Positions 1 through 8,594 of a stretch of DNA of 64,000 bases are shown here, one piece after another. The first letter of the stretch is position 1. Every line of letters starts with the position of its first letter. The notes under the pieces are model-generated. The model saw only the letters and a program-made list of their open reading frames with translations. It searched no databases and was not told the origin of the DNA. Both the position numbers and the translations under genes were made by a program. The stretch lies in contig NZ_WIQU01000014.1 in the NCBI RefSeq assembly GCF_015732285.1, forward strand, positions 1 to 64,000, given 5' to 3'. The DNA is from Pectinatus frisingensis. Lineage in GTDB: Bacteria; Bacillota; Negativicutes; Selenomonadales; Selenomonadaceae.

Positions 1-23
1 TGACTGCGATTTACCATCGACAT
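1..23 (-). CDS. 5' end of an unidentified gene running off the window
   Basis: On the minus strand an AAAGGAG ribosome binding site (32-38) lies 8 nt before an ATG at 23-21. Only seven codons (MSMVNRS) remain before the window edge. The good start signal and the long AT-rich region upstream suggest a real gene start. The product cannot be named. Confidence 0.4.
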
Positions 24-427
24 TTAAAACACTCCTTTGTTAAAAACAATTCATCATATAATTTATATAATCCAAAGAATATTTAAATAATATCATTAAA
101 TTCAGAAATATTGCCGGACTCATCGTATACACTTAACACAACAACACTTTAATCAAACCAGATTTTATTAATAAATAATCAATAATTATAATATAATCAT
201 TGATTTAGATATTATTGTTATGTCTATTAATTATCATATTATGTCTTTTTATATAGTATAACACAAAATGACAAAATACCCTACTATTGAATAATATATA
301 ATGTATTTTATTGCAAAAAATGTGTTGATTGTGGATTTATCCAATTGCCTGCCAAGCCCGGCGCCCAGTCTTTCTGGAATGCTGATCCTGATATAAAAAT
401 TTATGTGTAGTCTAATTTTGTAAAAAT
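24..427. other. AT-rich intergenic region
   Basis: About 400 nt separate the edge gene from repeat copy A. The first 220 nt are very AT-rich and should hold the promoter of the minus-strand edge gene. A more GC-rich patch at 340-400 has no convincing reading frame with a ribosome binding site. No RNA gene or known regulatory motif was recognised. Confidence 0.5.
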
Positions 428-511
428 GGGACTGTCGCATAAACAGCATTGACCTCATAAGGATGCACCCCGCCCTTCTAAGGACAGACAAAGGTAGCAG
501 GGATATTGCAT
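428..511 (+). repeat. Dispersed palindromic repeat, copy A (truncated)
   Basis: This has the 5' half of the repeat family: the terminal arm ACTGTCGCAT, the inner GCAT…CCTCATAA…ATGC hairpin, a GGACAGACAAA segment and ATATTGCAT. The 3' half is missing. The copy abuts the stop codon of the histidine kinase, whose last few codons may derive from the junction. Read on the minus strand it ends in a T-run (ATTTTTAC), so it could terminate kinase transcription. Confidence 0.6.
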
Positions 512-1647
512 TATATATAACAGCAGATGTCTTTAATGGGTAAGGAAACAATAAATTCACTGCCTTTACCTTGTATACTTTTTACCTGCACTTTCCCATC
601 ATGAATTTCAACCAATTGCTTGACAATTGCCAGTCCCAGTCCTGAACCGCCTCTTTTTCTATCGCGCGACTTTTCGCTGCGATAAAAGGACTCAAAAATA
701 TGCTCAATATCATCAGCTGCTATACCAAATCCATTATCAATAACATGTATTATCAGCCATCTTTCGTCTTTTTGTCTTTCTGTCTCAGAGGATACTATTA
801 CCTTGCTGTTTTCTGGAGAATAGCGAATAGCATTAATCAATAAGTTATTAAAAACCTGACTGATTCTATCATGGTCTATACAAATTTCCGGCAGCGACGG
901 AGCAAGATGACAAGAAATATCTATTTTTTTTTCATCTGCTAATGGTTTTATCATTAAAACAGCTCGATTTAATAGCTGATTGATATCTGCCTGATGTTTT
1001 TCAAGTCTTAATTGCCGCACTTCAGCCAATGACAATTCACGCAAATCTTTAATCAAACGATTCAATCTCACAGCTTCTTCAAATAAAGACCGCAGCTCCT
1101 CTTTGCCTGGTTCAATAACACCGTCCAGCATTCCTTCCAAATTTCCCTGAATAATTGCCAACGGTGTTTTTAACTCGTGGGCAATGTTGGCCAATAGTTG
1201 TTTACGCAGCTTTGTGTTTATAGCTAACGTCTCCGACATTCTATTGAATATAGTCGCTAAATGCCCGACTTCGTCATTCGTTTCGATAGGTACTTTATGC
1301 CCGAAGCTGCCTCGTTCTATTTCTTCTGCTGCATTGCTTAAATCCCGTAAAGGCACCGTTATACTGCGTGCCAAAATATAACTGGCTCCTAACCCGATAA
1401 CCAATATTCCAAGGCCTACCCAAATCAACGAAGTATGCACAGAGACCAAAAAATTATTTTCATGCGGTCCCATCATCATTCCACTATGCTGCATTTGATT
1501 AAATTCCATGTGCTGCATAATCAAATATTTTTGAAATAAGTCTGTCATTTGGGCATTTGCCATATAAATTAAAATTACTACGGTCAACGCTATCGCTAAA
1601 AACATCAACCCAGTGATCCGATAAGTAATACTACTTAATTTTCCCAT
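511..1647 (-). CDS. HAMP-domain sensor histidine kinase, Met/His-rich sensor loop
   Basis: This is a 378-residue membrane histidine kinase. TM1 lies at about residues 9-30 and TM2 at about 72-92. The short extracytoplasmic loop between them holds a Met/His cluster (HMEFNQMQHSGMMMGPH, residues 46-62). A HAMP linker follows, then the dimerisation domain with the phosphoacceptor in IAHELKTPL (His157) and an HATPase domain with N-box and GSGLGLAIVK. A Met/His loop of this kind is typical of copper or silver sensing, which is inference here. The gene begins 2 nt after the response regulator stop, so the pair is one operon. The C-terminal tail beyond SLPI abuts repeat copy A. Confidence 0.9.
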   Translation of the reverse strand: MGKLSSITYRITGLMFLAIALTVVILIYMANAQMTDLFQKYLIMQHMEFNQMQHSGMMMGPHENNFLVSVHTSLIWVGLGILVIGLGASYILARSITVPLRDLSNAAEEIERGSFGHKVPIETNDEVGHLATIFNRMSETLAINTKLRKQLLANIAHELKTPLAIIQGNLEGMLDGVIEPGKEELRSLFEEAVRLNRLIKDLRELSLAEVRQLRLEKHQADINQLLNRAVLMIKPLADEKKIDISCHLAPSLPEICIDHDRISQVFNNLLINAIRYSPENSKVIVSSETERQKDERWLIIHVIDNGFGIAADDIEHIFESFYRSEKSRDRKRGGSGLGLAIVKQLVEIHDGKVQVKSIQGKGSEFIVSLPIKDICCYI

Positions 1648-1649
1648 AT

Positions 1650-2336
1650 TTAATCCTCCGCAAACTTATATCCAACACCGTAAACAGTCAATATATATCG
1701 TGGCTCTCTGGGGTTATCTTCAATTTTTCTCCGCAAATTTTTTATATGAACATCAATAGTACGATCGTATCCTTCAAAACTATTCCCTTGCATTTGTTCA
1801 ACAATCTGCAATCGAGTGAAAACCCTGCCGGCGTTAGTCACAAGTAACGCCAATATTTTAAATTCAGTAGCAGTCAGCTCTATTATTTCACCATCTTTTG
1901 ATACTTGATGTCGTTCAAAATCTATAGAAATATTACCAATTTGCAGAGGAATTTTTTGCAGCAATGTCATATTCATGCGTCTCAGAACGACTTTAGCTCT
2001 TGCTACTACTTCTTTAGGACTAAATGGTTTTGTCACATAATCATCTGCTCCTATTTCCAGACCTATCAGCCTATCACTCTCTTCATCTCTTGCAGTCAGC
2101 ATAATTATCGGGACTTCATTATCCTTGCGTATTTGTCTGCACACCTCCCAACCATCAATTTCAGGGAGCATGATATCTAAAACTACAATACTCGGCTTTT
2201 TCCCCTTTACCAATTGTATCGCTTGCAGACCATCATAAGCTGCATATGTCAGAAACCCATCTTTTTCAAAATATGTTTTCAATAATTGTACCAATTTTTC
2301 ATCATCATCTACTAATAGTACAGAATGTTTGATCAT
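1650..2336 (-). CDS. OmpR/PhoB-family response regulator
   Basis: This 228-residue protein has an N-terminal receiver domain with the acidic triad at Asp10-Asp12, phosphoacceptor Asp54 (VVLDIMLP), Thr80 and Lys102 (VTKPF). A C-terminal winged helix of the OmpR type covers residues 125-226 and ends in VYGVGYKF. It is the partner of the kinase 2 nt downstream. The start has a GAAGGGAG site about 6 nt upstream. The likely target is the Met/His-rich membrane-protein operon immediately upstream, given the matching metal-ligand chemistry. That link is inferred from position and residue content. Confidence 0.93.
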   Translation of the reverse strand: MIKHSVLLVDDDEKLVQLLKTYFEKDGFLTYAAYDGLQAIQLVKGKKPSIVVLDIMLPEIDGWEVCRQIRKDNEVPIIMLTARDEESDRLIGLEIGADDYVTKPFSPKEVVARAKVVLRRMNMTLLQKIPLQIGNISIDFERHQVSKDGEIIELTATEFKILALLVTNAGRVFTRLQIVEQMQGNSFEGYDRTIDVHIKNLRRKIEDNPREPRYILTVYGVGYKFAED

Positions 2337-2413
2337 ATATATTCTCCCTTCAATTTATAAATATTTTACATTTGTAATCAATCATTTGCATATAATATTT
2401 AAATATTAATAAA

Positions 2414-2463
2414 AACAGCAAGTCGGAACAATATTTCTTGCCCAACCTGCTGTATTTTTATGG
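2414..2463 (-). terminator. Intrinsic terminator of the Fe-S membrane protein operon
   Basis: The inverted repeat ACAGCAAGTCGG…CCAACCTGCTGT forms a 12-bp stem with wobble pairs. It is followed on the minus strand by TTTTTATT. It separates the Fe-S protein gene from the response regulator, so the two-component genes have their own promoter at about 2340-2410. Confidence 0.65.
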
Positions 2464-2567
2464 TGACTTATTACTATCCGATAGTCCGAATTTCAATCAT
2501 TACTGCCTGTACTTTAGTTAATTTTATTTGTGTTCACTGTTCGTAAATAAATCCGTGCATTTCATAA

Positions 2568-3923
2568 CTACGCACGATGCGACATTGGCAGCAGGAATAT
2601 ATATATATTCAAAATTGTTAAAAGTGAAATCAATATAACATACGGTAAATATGAATGTTTTTTATCTGCTTCATTACGACTTTTTTCTTTGCCATAATTG
2701 AATTTTGCTATACGATATGCCGTATACATTGATCCAAGTGCTCCTAATAGCAACAACACAAACTGCATTATTTCTATTGTACTACCAGACAGTAATGCTG
2801 TCGATGATGCGTGGTATTCTTTCATTCCAATCATTGACATTGCCGTATAAAAAACTGCCTTTCCTTCGGCCAGTAAATGAAATAAATTATGTGCCATATG
2901 TCCGGCAAAATCGAGCGGAATCAACGCATAACCAAACTTAGCAAAATTTGATTTTATTAATTCTTTATTTATACGTGACCCTGCCCAACTCGCAATATAC
3001 AGTAATAATGCCGGAATCGCCATAGCAATAGCAAAAATCACTGTAAATGTAATTGCATAATTATTTGTGCCCAGAAACATTTCCAATTGGTGCTGCGCAG
3101 TCGTCCAGATATCCAGCATCGTAATGTTTTGGACAAACACAATTCCCATTATGATTACCGCTAAAAATGATTCCTCAAGCTTTGGCCGACGTATAAACCA
3201 CAATTCTTTTGCAGGCATACGAATAGAAAGCTTTATAGAATCATTAGGACAATTTTTGACACAATACCCACAAAAATTACAGCGTGCATTACTGTCCATA
3301 GTTTTCGGATATTCAAACATCGGGCATCCTGGTGCTTTTTCTCCGCCTTTGTAGCAAGCAGCCACAGTACATTTTTGACATTTTTCTGGGGTGCCTCTAA
3401 GTTCTAATGATGCACTTCTCGAATAATTTCCTGATAACCCACCTAAAAAGCAAAGATACCTGCACCACGTACGCCGTTCAAAAAACGCTCCTGAAACAAC
3501 CACTCCGGTAATCAGTAAAAGCATTATTACACCGGAACCTCTTGGATATTCTACCATTCCAAAAACATGGTCACTCCATGTAATCAGTATATAAATAAAA
3601 TCAATAATCCAAATACCATATTTTTTTAAAAATCTCGGTACAGGACGATGATTGCCTACAAATTTTTGCACCATGTCACTCAATGTTGCAAATGGACATA
3701 TTGCACACCAAACACGCCCAACCAACAGAAAAGTCAGTGGAATAATCGACCACCAAAAAATCCATGTCATTGCCGTTCCAAAATTATAATGTGGAGAAGA
3801 ATCACCAAATAACAAATCAAAAACTATAATAGCAAACACAATCGCCGTTGGCCACCGCAAAACTCCTGGATACCAGCGACTTTTCAGTATACCTTTAATA
3901 AAATAATTTATTTTTTCTGTCAT
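2568..3923 (-). CDS. NapH/NosR/CcoG-type polytopic 4Fe-4S membrane protein
   Basis: This protein of about 451 residues has several membrane helices. It carries two CxxCP-like motifs near the membrane (WCAICPFA; WCRYLC), a Cys-rich stretch starting CQKC, and a C-terminal-side ferredoxin motif CxxCxxCxxxCP. Relatives pass electrons across or at the membrane (NapH, NosR) or reduce Cu(II) to Cu(I) (CcoG). The start chosen is the ATG at 3923, which has AAAAAGGAG upstream and overlaps the stop of the preceding gene as ATGA. The in-frame ATG 24 nt further upstream lies before that site. Copper reduction is a hypothesis from the Met/His-rich neighbours. Confidence 0.82.
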   Translation of the reverse strand: MTEKINYFIKGILKSRWYPGVLRWPTAIVFAIIVFDLLFGDSSPHYNFGTAMTWIFWWSIIPLTFLLVGRVWCAICPFATLSDMVQKFVGNHRPVPRFLKKYGIWIIDFIYILITWSDHVFGMVEYPRGSGVIMLLLITGVVVSGAFFERRTWCRYLCFLGGLSGNYSRSASLELRGTPEKCQKCTVAACYKGGEKAPGCPMFEYPKTMDSNARCNFCGYCVKNCPNDSIKLSIRMPAKELWFIRRPKLEESFLAVIIMGIVFVQNITMLDIWTTAQHQLEMFLGTNNYAITFTVIFAIAMAIPALLLYIASWAGSRINKELIKSNFAKFGYALIPLDFAGHMAHNLFHLLAEGKAVFYTAMSMIGMKEYHASSTALLSGSTIEIMQFVLLLLGALGSMYTAYRIAKFNYGKEKSRNEADKKHSYLPYVILISLLTILNIYIFLLPMSHRA

Positions 3924-4369
3924 TGAAGTTTCTCCTTTTTGCTCCATTTCATAATTCCGGCAAAAACAATGACTAATGCATTAAATATTACAACACCTTC
4001 TATGAATGGCCAATTTGGTCCTTCGCCTGGTTTTCCCATTGTTCTCTCATCATGCTGATGTTCATGTACTTCAGTTGCCTCGCCACTTCGAACATGATTA
4101 TGTGCTTGATAATCATGTGAAGATTGCGTCTCCATCTGATGATGCATAGCTTTTGTATCATCTTCCTGCATTTCTTCGTGATTTGCATGCATAGACTTTG
4201 ATCCATCAGAGTTGTTTTCATCACTCATTTGCATAGCGTCAGCTAATTTTAAAGATTCCTTTTGCTGCTCCCAAGCCGGTAGCATTTTATTTGCACTGCC
4301 AATAGCTGCCACTGCATTCACAGTAATTAAAGCAGCGGCACACATAAATAAGAATTTTTTCAATGCCAT
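3920..4369 (-). CDS. Met/His-rich single-pass membrane protein
   Basis: This protein of about 149 residues starts with a signal-like hydrophobic segment (ALKKFLFMCAAALITV). A low-complexity region of about 75 residues rich in His, Met, Glu and Asp follows (for example MHHQMETQSSHDYQAHNH). A C-terminal membrane helix (FIEGVVIFNALVIVFAGIM) and a Lys-rich tail close the protein. The start at 4369 uses GGAGAGG 6 nt upstream. It overlaps the Fe-S membrane protein by ATGA, so the two are translationally coupled. The residue make-up suggests binding of copper, nickel or zinc outside the membrane. I do not recognise a named family. Confidence 0.72.
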   Translation of the reverse strand: MALKKFLFMCAAALITVNAVAAIGSANKMLPAWEQQKESLKLADAMQMSDENNSDGSKSMHANHEEMQEDDTKAMHHQMETQSSHDYQAHNHVRSGEATEVHEHQHDERTMGKPGEGPNWPFIEGVVIFNALVIVFAGIMKWSKKEKLQ

Positions 4370-4460
4370 AAACATCCTCTCCATATTTGTTTCCCATATA
4401 TCTTATAACAAAAATATAAAGTCACTATGTGCAAAATATGAAGATTATATGAATAAAAAA

Positions 4461-4497
4461 GAGATGGTTTACTATACTTATAGTATTTACCCATCTC
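4461..4497 (-). terminator. Intrinsic terminator after the PHP gene
   Basis: GAGATGG and CCATCTC close a hairpin with an inner TACTATA/TATAGTA pairing. On the minus strand it is followed by TTTTTTATTC. It ends the ROK-PHP transcript before the metal-locus promoter region (about 4370-4455). Confidence 0.75.
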
Positions 4498-4566
4498 CAA
4501 ATGTTCTTATTTGTTTCCCTTTATCTGTCAAATCGACATATCACACACGACAGCGTATTACCGTTT

Positions 4567-5478
4567 TCAAAGACTTCCTATTATCTTCCCGCCGCGTTTC
4601 CTTATCTTACCCATAAGTTGTTCACATGCAGCATATACAGCAGGATGCTCCACCCCGCCCAGCTTAACAGCTGGTTTTGTTTTACCGTGAAAATCACTTC
4701 CAGCCGTTGCAATAAGCTTATATTCATGACAAATTTTTTCATAAAACTCAGTGGTTTCCGCATCATGGTAATTGTTATACACTTCAATTCCATCAATATT
4801 TGTTTTTATGATTGATTTTGTAATTTCATAATTTTTACCCATATTAGCTCCAGGATGAGCAAGCACAGCTGCACCGCCGTTCTTTTGAATTTCATTAACT
4901 GCCGCACCAAGTGAAATATAATGCATCGGAACATATGCCGGTTTACCCTGTGCGCAAAAATCCCAATAAAAATTGACCAGCGGATTATCACTGCGTGCCC
5001 CACCTTGCCTGAATGGCAAAAGTAGTTCATTATCTTTGTTACGCGAGTCCTTCAATACTTCTTCAGCAATCGTTTCAGCAGTAATGACACCATTAGGAGA
5101 TTTTGCTACCAGTTTTTTATCAAAATGAAATCCTAATTCACTGATAATATTAAGCATCTTCCCTGAACGCTCCAACTCCTGTTTATAAACATTTTGCTCA
5201 ATTTCTTTAAATATTTTTTCACCATAGCATATGCCATAACCTAATAAATGAAAATCGTGCTTTTCATGTGTGCAATCGATTTCTATCGCCGGAAAATATA
5301 ATAACCCAAGCTTCATTGCCGCTTTTTGTGCCTCACAAATCCCTTTTGTGGAATTGTGATCTGCCAATGCCACTGCCTTCAATCCAGCCGAACTACACAT
5401 TTGCATCAGAGTTTCCGGTAAAAATTCACCGTCACTGCTGTAAACGGAATGCATATGCAAATCCAACCATTTTCCCAT
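4567..5478 (-). CDS. PHP-domain phosphoesterase
   Basis: This protein of about 303 residues belongs to the polymerase and histidinol phosphatase (PHP) metal-dependent family. Metal ligand motifs are visible: HMHSVYSSDG at the N terminus, LADHNS, the Glu in PAIEID, His in HLLGYG, and GSDFHG near the C terminus. Relatives include the 3',5'-nucleoside bisphosphate phosphatase and RNase AM type; the substrate here is unknown. The start at 5478 is preferred because GAGGAG lies just upstream, inside the codons of an alternative ATG 15 nt earlier. It is co-directional with the ROK gene 16 nt upstream and is probably co-transcribed. Confidence 0.85.
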   Translation of the reverse strand: MGKWLDLHMHSVYSSDGEFLPETLMQMCSSAGLKAVALADHNSTKGICEAQKAAMKLGLLYFPAIEIDCTHEKHDFHLLGYGICYGEKIFKEIEQNVYKQELERSGKMLNIISELGFHFDKKLVAKSPNGVITAETIAEEVLKDSRNKDNELLLPFRQGGARSDNPLVNFYWDFCAQGKPAYVPMHYISLGAAVNEIQKNGGAAVLAHPGANMGKNYEITKSIIKTNIDGIEVYNNYHDAETTEFYEKICHEYKLIATAGSDFHGKTKPAVKLGGVEHPAVYAACEQLMGKIRKRGGKIIGSL

Positions 5479-5494
5479 AAAATATCTCCTCATT

Positions 5495-6493
5495 TCAGTT
5501 TTTGTTGTCCAAATAAGCCGTTGCTAAAGAACGTATCCCTCTGCCATAATCTTCATATATATCTGCCTTAATCGTTATTTTCGGTAAAAATTCTTCTGCA
5601 AGCTCCTGTGTGCAAAGCTCCTTAATCATTTTGGCATGCATAGGCCGCAGTTTTTCATTATATATAACTACACTGTCCGGATTCCATGTTAAGGTAAAAA
5701 GCAATACAACCTGCGCCACTTTTTGCATAAATTTATGTTCATGTACGGCAGTACCCATTTTCTTTTTTAATTTAGCGGCGCGAAAATAGCGCCCTATCTC
5801 TCCGGCTATGCCGTCGCGCCCTTTATAAAGGCTACCCCGCAAAAAAATACCTGCCCCCGGGAGATAATTTTGCGGGAAATAAATACCGACTATAGTCTCA
5901 CTCTGACATTTCACCCCCAATGAGCAGGCATATCCGGCTACTGCAGCGTTAATGTCATTTTCAAAAATCACCGGACAATTCAATCGTGCCGACAAATTTC
6001 TGCAAAAAGCCGTATTTTTTAATTGAGGATAATCAATAACAATCAATTTGTCTTTTACTACCACTCCGGGTAGACCAATTGCGACAACTAAAATTTGTGG
6101 ATATCGTTTAAAATAAGGGGAAAGCACCTTACAAAAATAATCAAAATTTATTTGCTCCGGCTGTAATTCGGAAAAGTCTATTGTATTTCCCAATAAATCA
6201 TCTACCGAAATAAATACAGTATCATGTCCGGCCCTTTCATGCATATAAACAATTAATGCCAAAGAACGCCTTGCATTAAAACTATAGGTTCGTGCTCTTC
6301 TTCCTCCGGAAGACTCGGCCTCGTCTGTGGCAAACGCTTCTCCGCTCAACAAAAGTTCATGCAGCAACGAGTTGACTGTAACGACACTTAATCCCGTATA
6401 CTTCGACAATTGCGGTTTAGTTGCCTGTCTCACTTGCTTAAGACATGAACGCAAAAGTTCTAAATTCTTATTGCGTAAATCTTTTTTATCCAA
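5495..6493 (-). CDS. ROK-family transcriptional regulator, lacking the ROK zinc motif
   Basis: The 332-residue protein has an N-terminal winged helix (residues 10-60: QATKPQLSKYTGLSVVTVNSLL) and a ROK/ASKHA sugar-kinase-like domain (VVAIGLPGVV, NDINAAVAGYA, IAGEIG). The usual CxCGxxGC zinc motif after the EIG segment is missing, and the region is short compared with NagC/XylR proteins. It starts with TTG behind GAGG. The leader holds a 36-nt perfect palindrome, so autoregulation is likely. Sugar-type effectors are usual for the family; none can be deduced here. Confidence 0.85.
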   Translation of the reverse strand: MDKKDLRNKNLELLRSCLKQVRQATKPQLSKYTGLSVVTVNSLLHELLLSGEAFATDEAESSGGRRARTYSFNARRSLALIVYMHERAGHDTVFISVDDLLGNTIDFSELQPEQINFDYFCKVLSPYFKRYPQILVVAIGLPGVVVKDKLIVIDYPQLKNTAFCRNLSARLNCPVIFENDINAAVAGYACSLGVKCQSETIVGIYFPQNYLPGAGIFLRGSLYKGRDGIAGEIGRYFRAAKLKKKMGTAVHEHKFMQKVAQVVLLFTLTWNPDSVVIYNEKLRPMHAKMIKELCTQELAEEFLPKITIKADIYEDYGRGIRSLATAYLDNKN

Positions 6494-6505
6494 AGCAATT
6501 ACCTC

Positions 6506-6541
6506 ATTAATAAAATAACTTTATAAAGTTATTTTATTAAT
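6506..6541. promoter_or_regulatory. 36-nt perfect palindrome, candidate ROK operator
   Basis: The sequence from ATTAATAAAATAACTTTA to its exact reverse complement forms a 36-nt palindrome centred at about 6523/6524. It lies just upstream of the ROK gene's ribosome binding site. Its TTATTT…AAATAA character resembles NagC/Mlc-type operators. It also overlaps the decayed end of the AraC fragment. Confidence 0.6.
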
Positions 6542-6812
6542 TTTTGGCATATTTGTCAAATAATATTTTTTGCATGAGTTCTTTGTATAATAACTAAAAT
6601 AAGCTATATCAATAACTTTCCTGTGCTTGTCCAAAACAGCCAGGGCAGCAAACATATTCAAATACAGAATAACCAGTAATTACTCGAAAACCCTGCTGAA
6701 AATAATAAAGCGGCATCTGAATGACTTTTGCAACATTTTCCGCCCTGATTTCTTCATATAAGTTGCTTTCTATATATGCTATTGCCTTTTGTAAACTATT
6801 CATCCGACCCAA
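6521..6812 (-). pseudogene. Degenerate AraC-family regulator fragment
   Basis: Residues 1-50 of a short frame (MNSLQKAIAYIESNLYEEI… to SVFEYV) match the first helix-turn-helix of AraC-type activators. The frame then changes. A shifted frame (starting LAVLDKHRKVIDIAY) continues with the look of the second AraC helix-turn-helix before a stop at 6521. No effector domain is present. This is best read as a frameshifted, truncated remnant. Confidence 0.5.
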
Positions 6813-6969
6813 TATTTTCCTGTTATTTCCCCGGTAAATTTGTCAATTTATTTATTAATACCTGCAACTTTTTTATTATTATCACCAACAGATACTATAT
6901 CACACAATTTATGATATTATACTAAAGAATGATTTTTTATATTTAAATTTTTAACGGGGGAATAAAAAA

Positions 6970-7797
6970 TTGAAACTCAGAATCTTAGTTGATAATTATA
7001 CATTTATTGACGAATATTATTTAGGAGAACCAGGTCTGTCATTTTACATAGAAGAAGCAGGAAAAAACTATTTACTGGATACAGGATATTCAGATGTCCT
7101 GCTTAAAAATGCCGCGGCTATGAGAATTGATTTAAAACAACTAGATACAATCATTCTATCTCATGGTCATAACGATCATACCGGAGGATTGCGTTACTTA
7201 AAAATACTTTATGCCGACATGATTAAAAAACCACAGTTACTAGCACATCCACAGGCATTTTGGCAGCGCAGGGAAGGTAATTTGGATATTGGCATACCTG
7301 TTTCAATGACAGAACTGCAACAAAGTTTTCAAGTAAAACAATCGACAAAACCTGTATGGCTGAGTCCGCGCCTTATATATCTCGGAGAAATTAAACGATA
7401 CAATGGTTTTGAAGGAAAAAATTTTATAGGAAAAATTAAAAATCCCGCAGGAGATTGGATTGAAGATTATGTAATTGATGATTCTGCGCTGATTTATTGC
7501 TCAAACCATGGATTGGTCATCATGACAGGATGTTCTCATGCGGGAATATGTAATATTACCGAAATGGCCAGACAAGTGTGTGGTGAGTCAAGGATTGCCG
7601 CAGTTATTGGTGGATTCCATCTATTAAAAACAGGAAAATATCAATTGCAGCAAACAATAAATCACCTACACAAACAATCCCCCAAGGCAATTTATGCCTG
7701 TCATTGCATAGATCTTACCGCTAAAATGAAACTGGCAGAAACATTGCCAATACATGAAACAGGAGTTGCTTTATCCTTGGAATGGGATGCGGTATAA
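6970..7797 (+). CDS. Metallo-beta-lactamase-fold hydrolase
   Basis: This 275-residue MBL-fold protein has the HxHxDH metal motif (LSHGHNDHTGG), a downstream TGCSHAGICN segment, GGFHL, and a late YACHC. That arrangement is typical of the group annotated as 7,8-dihydropterin-6-methyl-aminobenzene-5'-phosphate-synthase-like. The real substrate is unknown. It has no signal peptide, so it is cytoplasmic. The TTG start has GGGGG 9 nt upstream. It is followed after 68 nt by a co-directional alpha/beta hydrolase with its own AACGGAGAA site. The two may share a transcript. Confidence 0.85.
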   Translation: MKLRILVDNYTFIDEYYLGEPGLSFYIEEAGKNYLLDTGYSDVLLKNAAAMRIDLKQLDTIILSHGHNDHTGGLRYLKILYADMIKKPQLLAHPQAFWQRREGNLDIGIPVSMTELQQSFQVKQSTKPVWLSPRLIYLGEIKRYNGFEGKNFIGKIKNPAGDWIEDYVIDDSALIYCSNHGLVIMTGCSHAGICNITEMARQVCGESRIAAVIGGFHLLKTGKYQLQQTINHLHKQSPKAIYACHCIDLTAKMKLAETLPIHETGVALSLEWDAV

Positions 7798-7865
7798 GTA
7801 TTCATACATCTCAACAAAAATCATAATAACCCCATCATTATTTTACATAAAACGGAGAATTTAAT

Positions 7866-8450
7866 ATGACAGATAAAAATTTGGCATTGGTGCTTCTACC
7901 GGAAATATATGGCTGCAACACATTTATGAATGACATTAAAACTATATATCAACAGTGCGGTGTCACTGTATTTTGTCCTAATCTATGGCTGCGGGCTCCT
8001 TTTCCTTATGAAAAGCAACAACAGGCTTATGATTATTTTCGTCAACACTTAGGTTTTAGAATCTACAAGGATATCGACTATCTGTTGGAAGAATTACAGG
8101 CATCTTATGACCGGGTCATAGTACTTGGTTTCAGTGTAGGAGCCACCCTGGCTTGGCGTTGCAGTGCACTAGGTCATACGGACGGTATAATTGCCTGTTA
8201 CGGATCGCGAATCCGAGATTATTTGGACATTGAGCCACGATGCAGCACCCTGTTGCTTTTTGCCAAATACGATTCTTTTGACGTAACGGCCATCACCAAA
8301 GTATTAAGACAAAAAAAGAATGTACAGACTAAAATATTTCCGGCGCAGCATGGTTTTTTTGATTTGCATTGTAAAACCGGTGATGCATTCCAGGCAAAAG
8401 CAGGCTGGAATTGTATTGATAAATTTATACAATATATTTGTGAAAAATAA
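7866..8450 (+). CDS. Dienelactone-hydrolase-like alpha/beta hydrolase
   Basis: This 194-residue alpha/beta hydrolase has the nucleophile elbow GFSVGA, an Asp in LLFAKYDSFD and a His in AQHGFFD. Together these make a Ser-Asp-His triad. Classical dienelactone hydrolases use Cys at the elbow, so the Ser here points to a different ester or lactone substrate. The length is slightly below the family's usual 220-240 residues. CGGAGAA lies upstream of the ATG. It follows the MBL-fold gene in the same direction. Confidence 0.82.
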   Translation: MTDKNLALVLLPEIYGCNTFMNDIKTIYQQCGVTVFCPNLWLRAPFPYEKQQQAYDYFRQHLGFRIYKDIDYLLEELQASYDRVIVLGFSVGATLAWRCSALGHTDGIIACYGSRIRDYLDIEPRCSTLLLFAKYDSFDVTAITKVLRQKKNVQTKIFPAQHGFFDLHCKTGDAFQAKAGWNCIDKFIQYICEK

Positions 8451-8594
8451 CACAATTAATTTCATACTAATGCATTTAGTGTTATAGATAAACTATCATT
8501 TTTTTCTAACCTGTATTTGTCACACATCGATTATGATGTTACAATTAAAATAAAAGATATATCTATAATAATCTATACTGGAGGTATTTATATA

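Noticed and set aside
249-510. Minus-strand open frame of about 100 codons downstream of the histidine kinase
   Set aside because: It overlaps repeat copy A and the kinase 3' end, has no ribosome binding site and has AT-driven composition.
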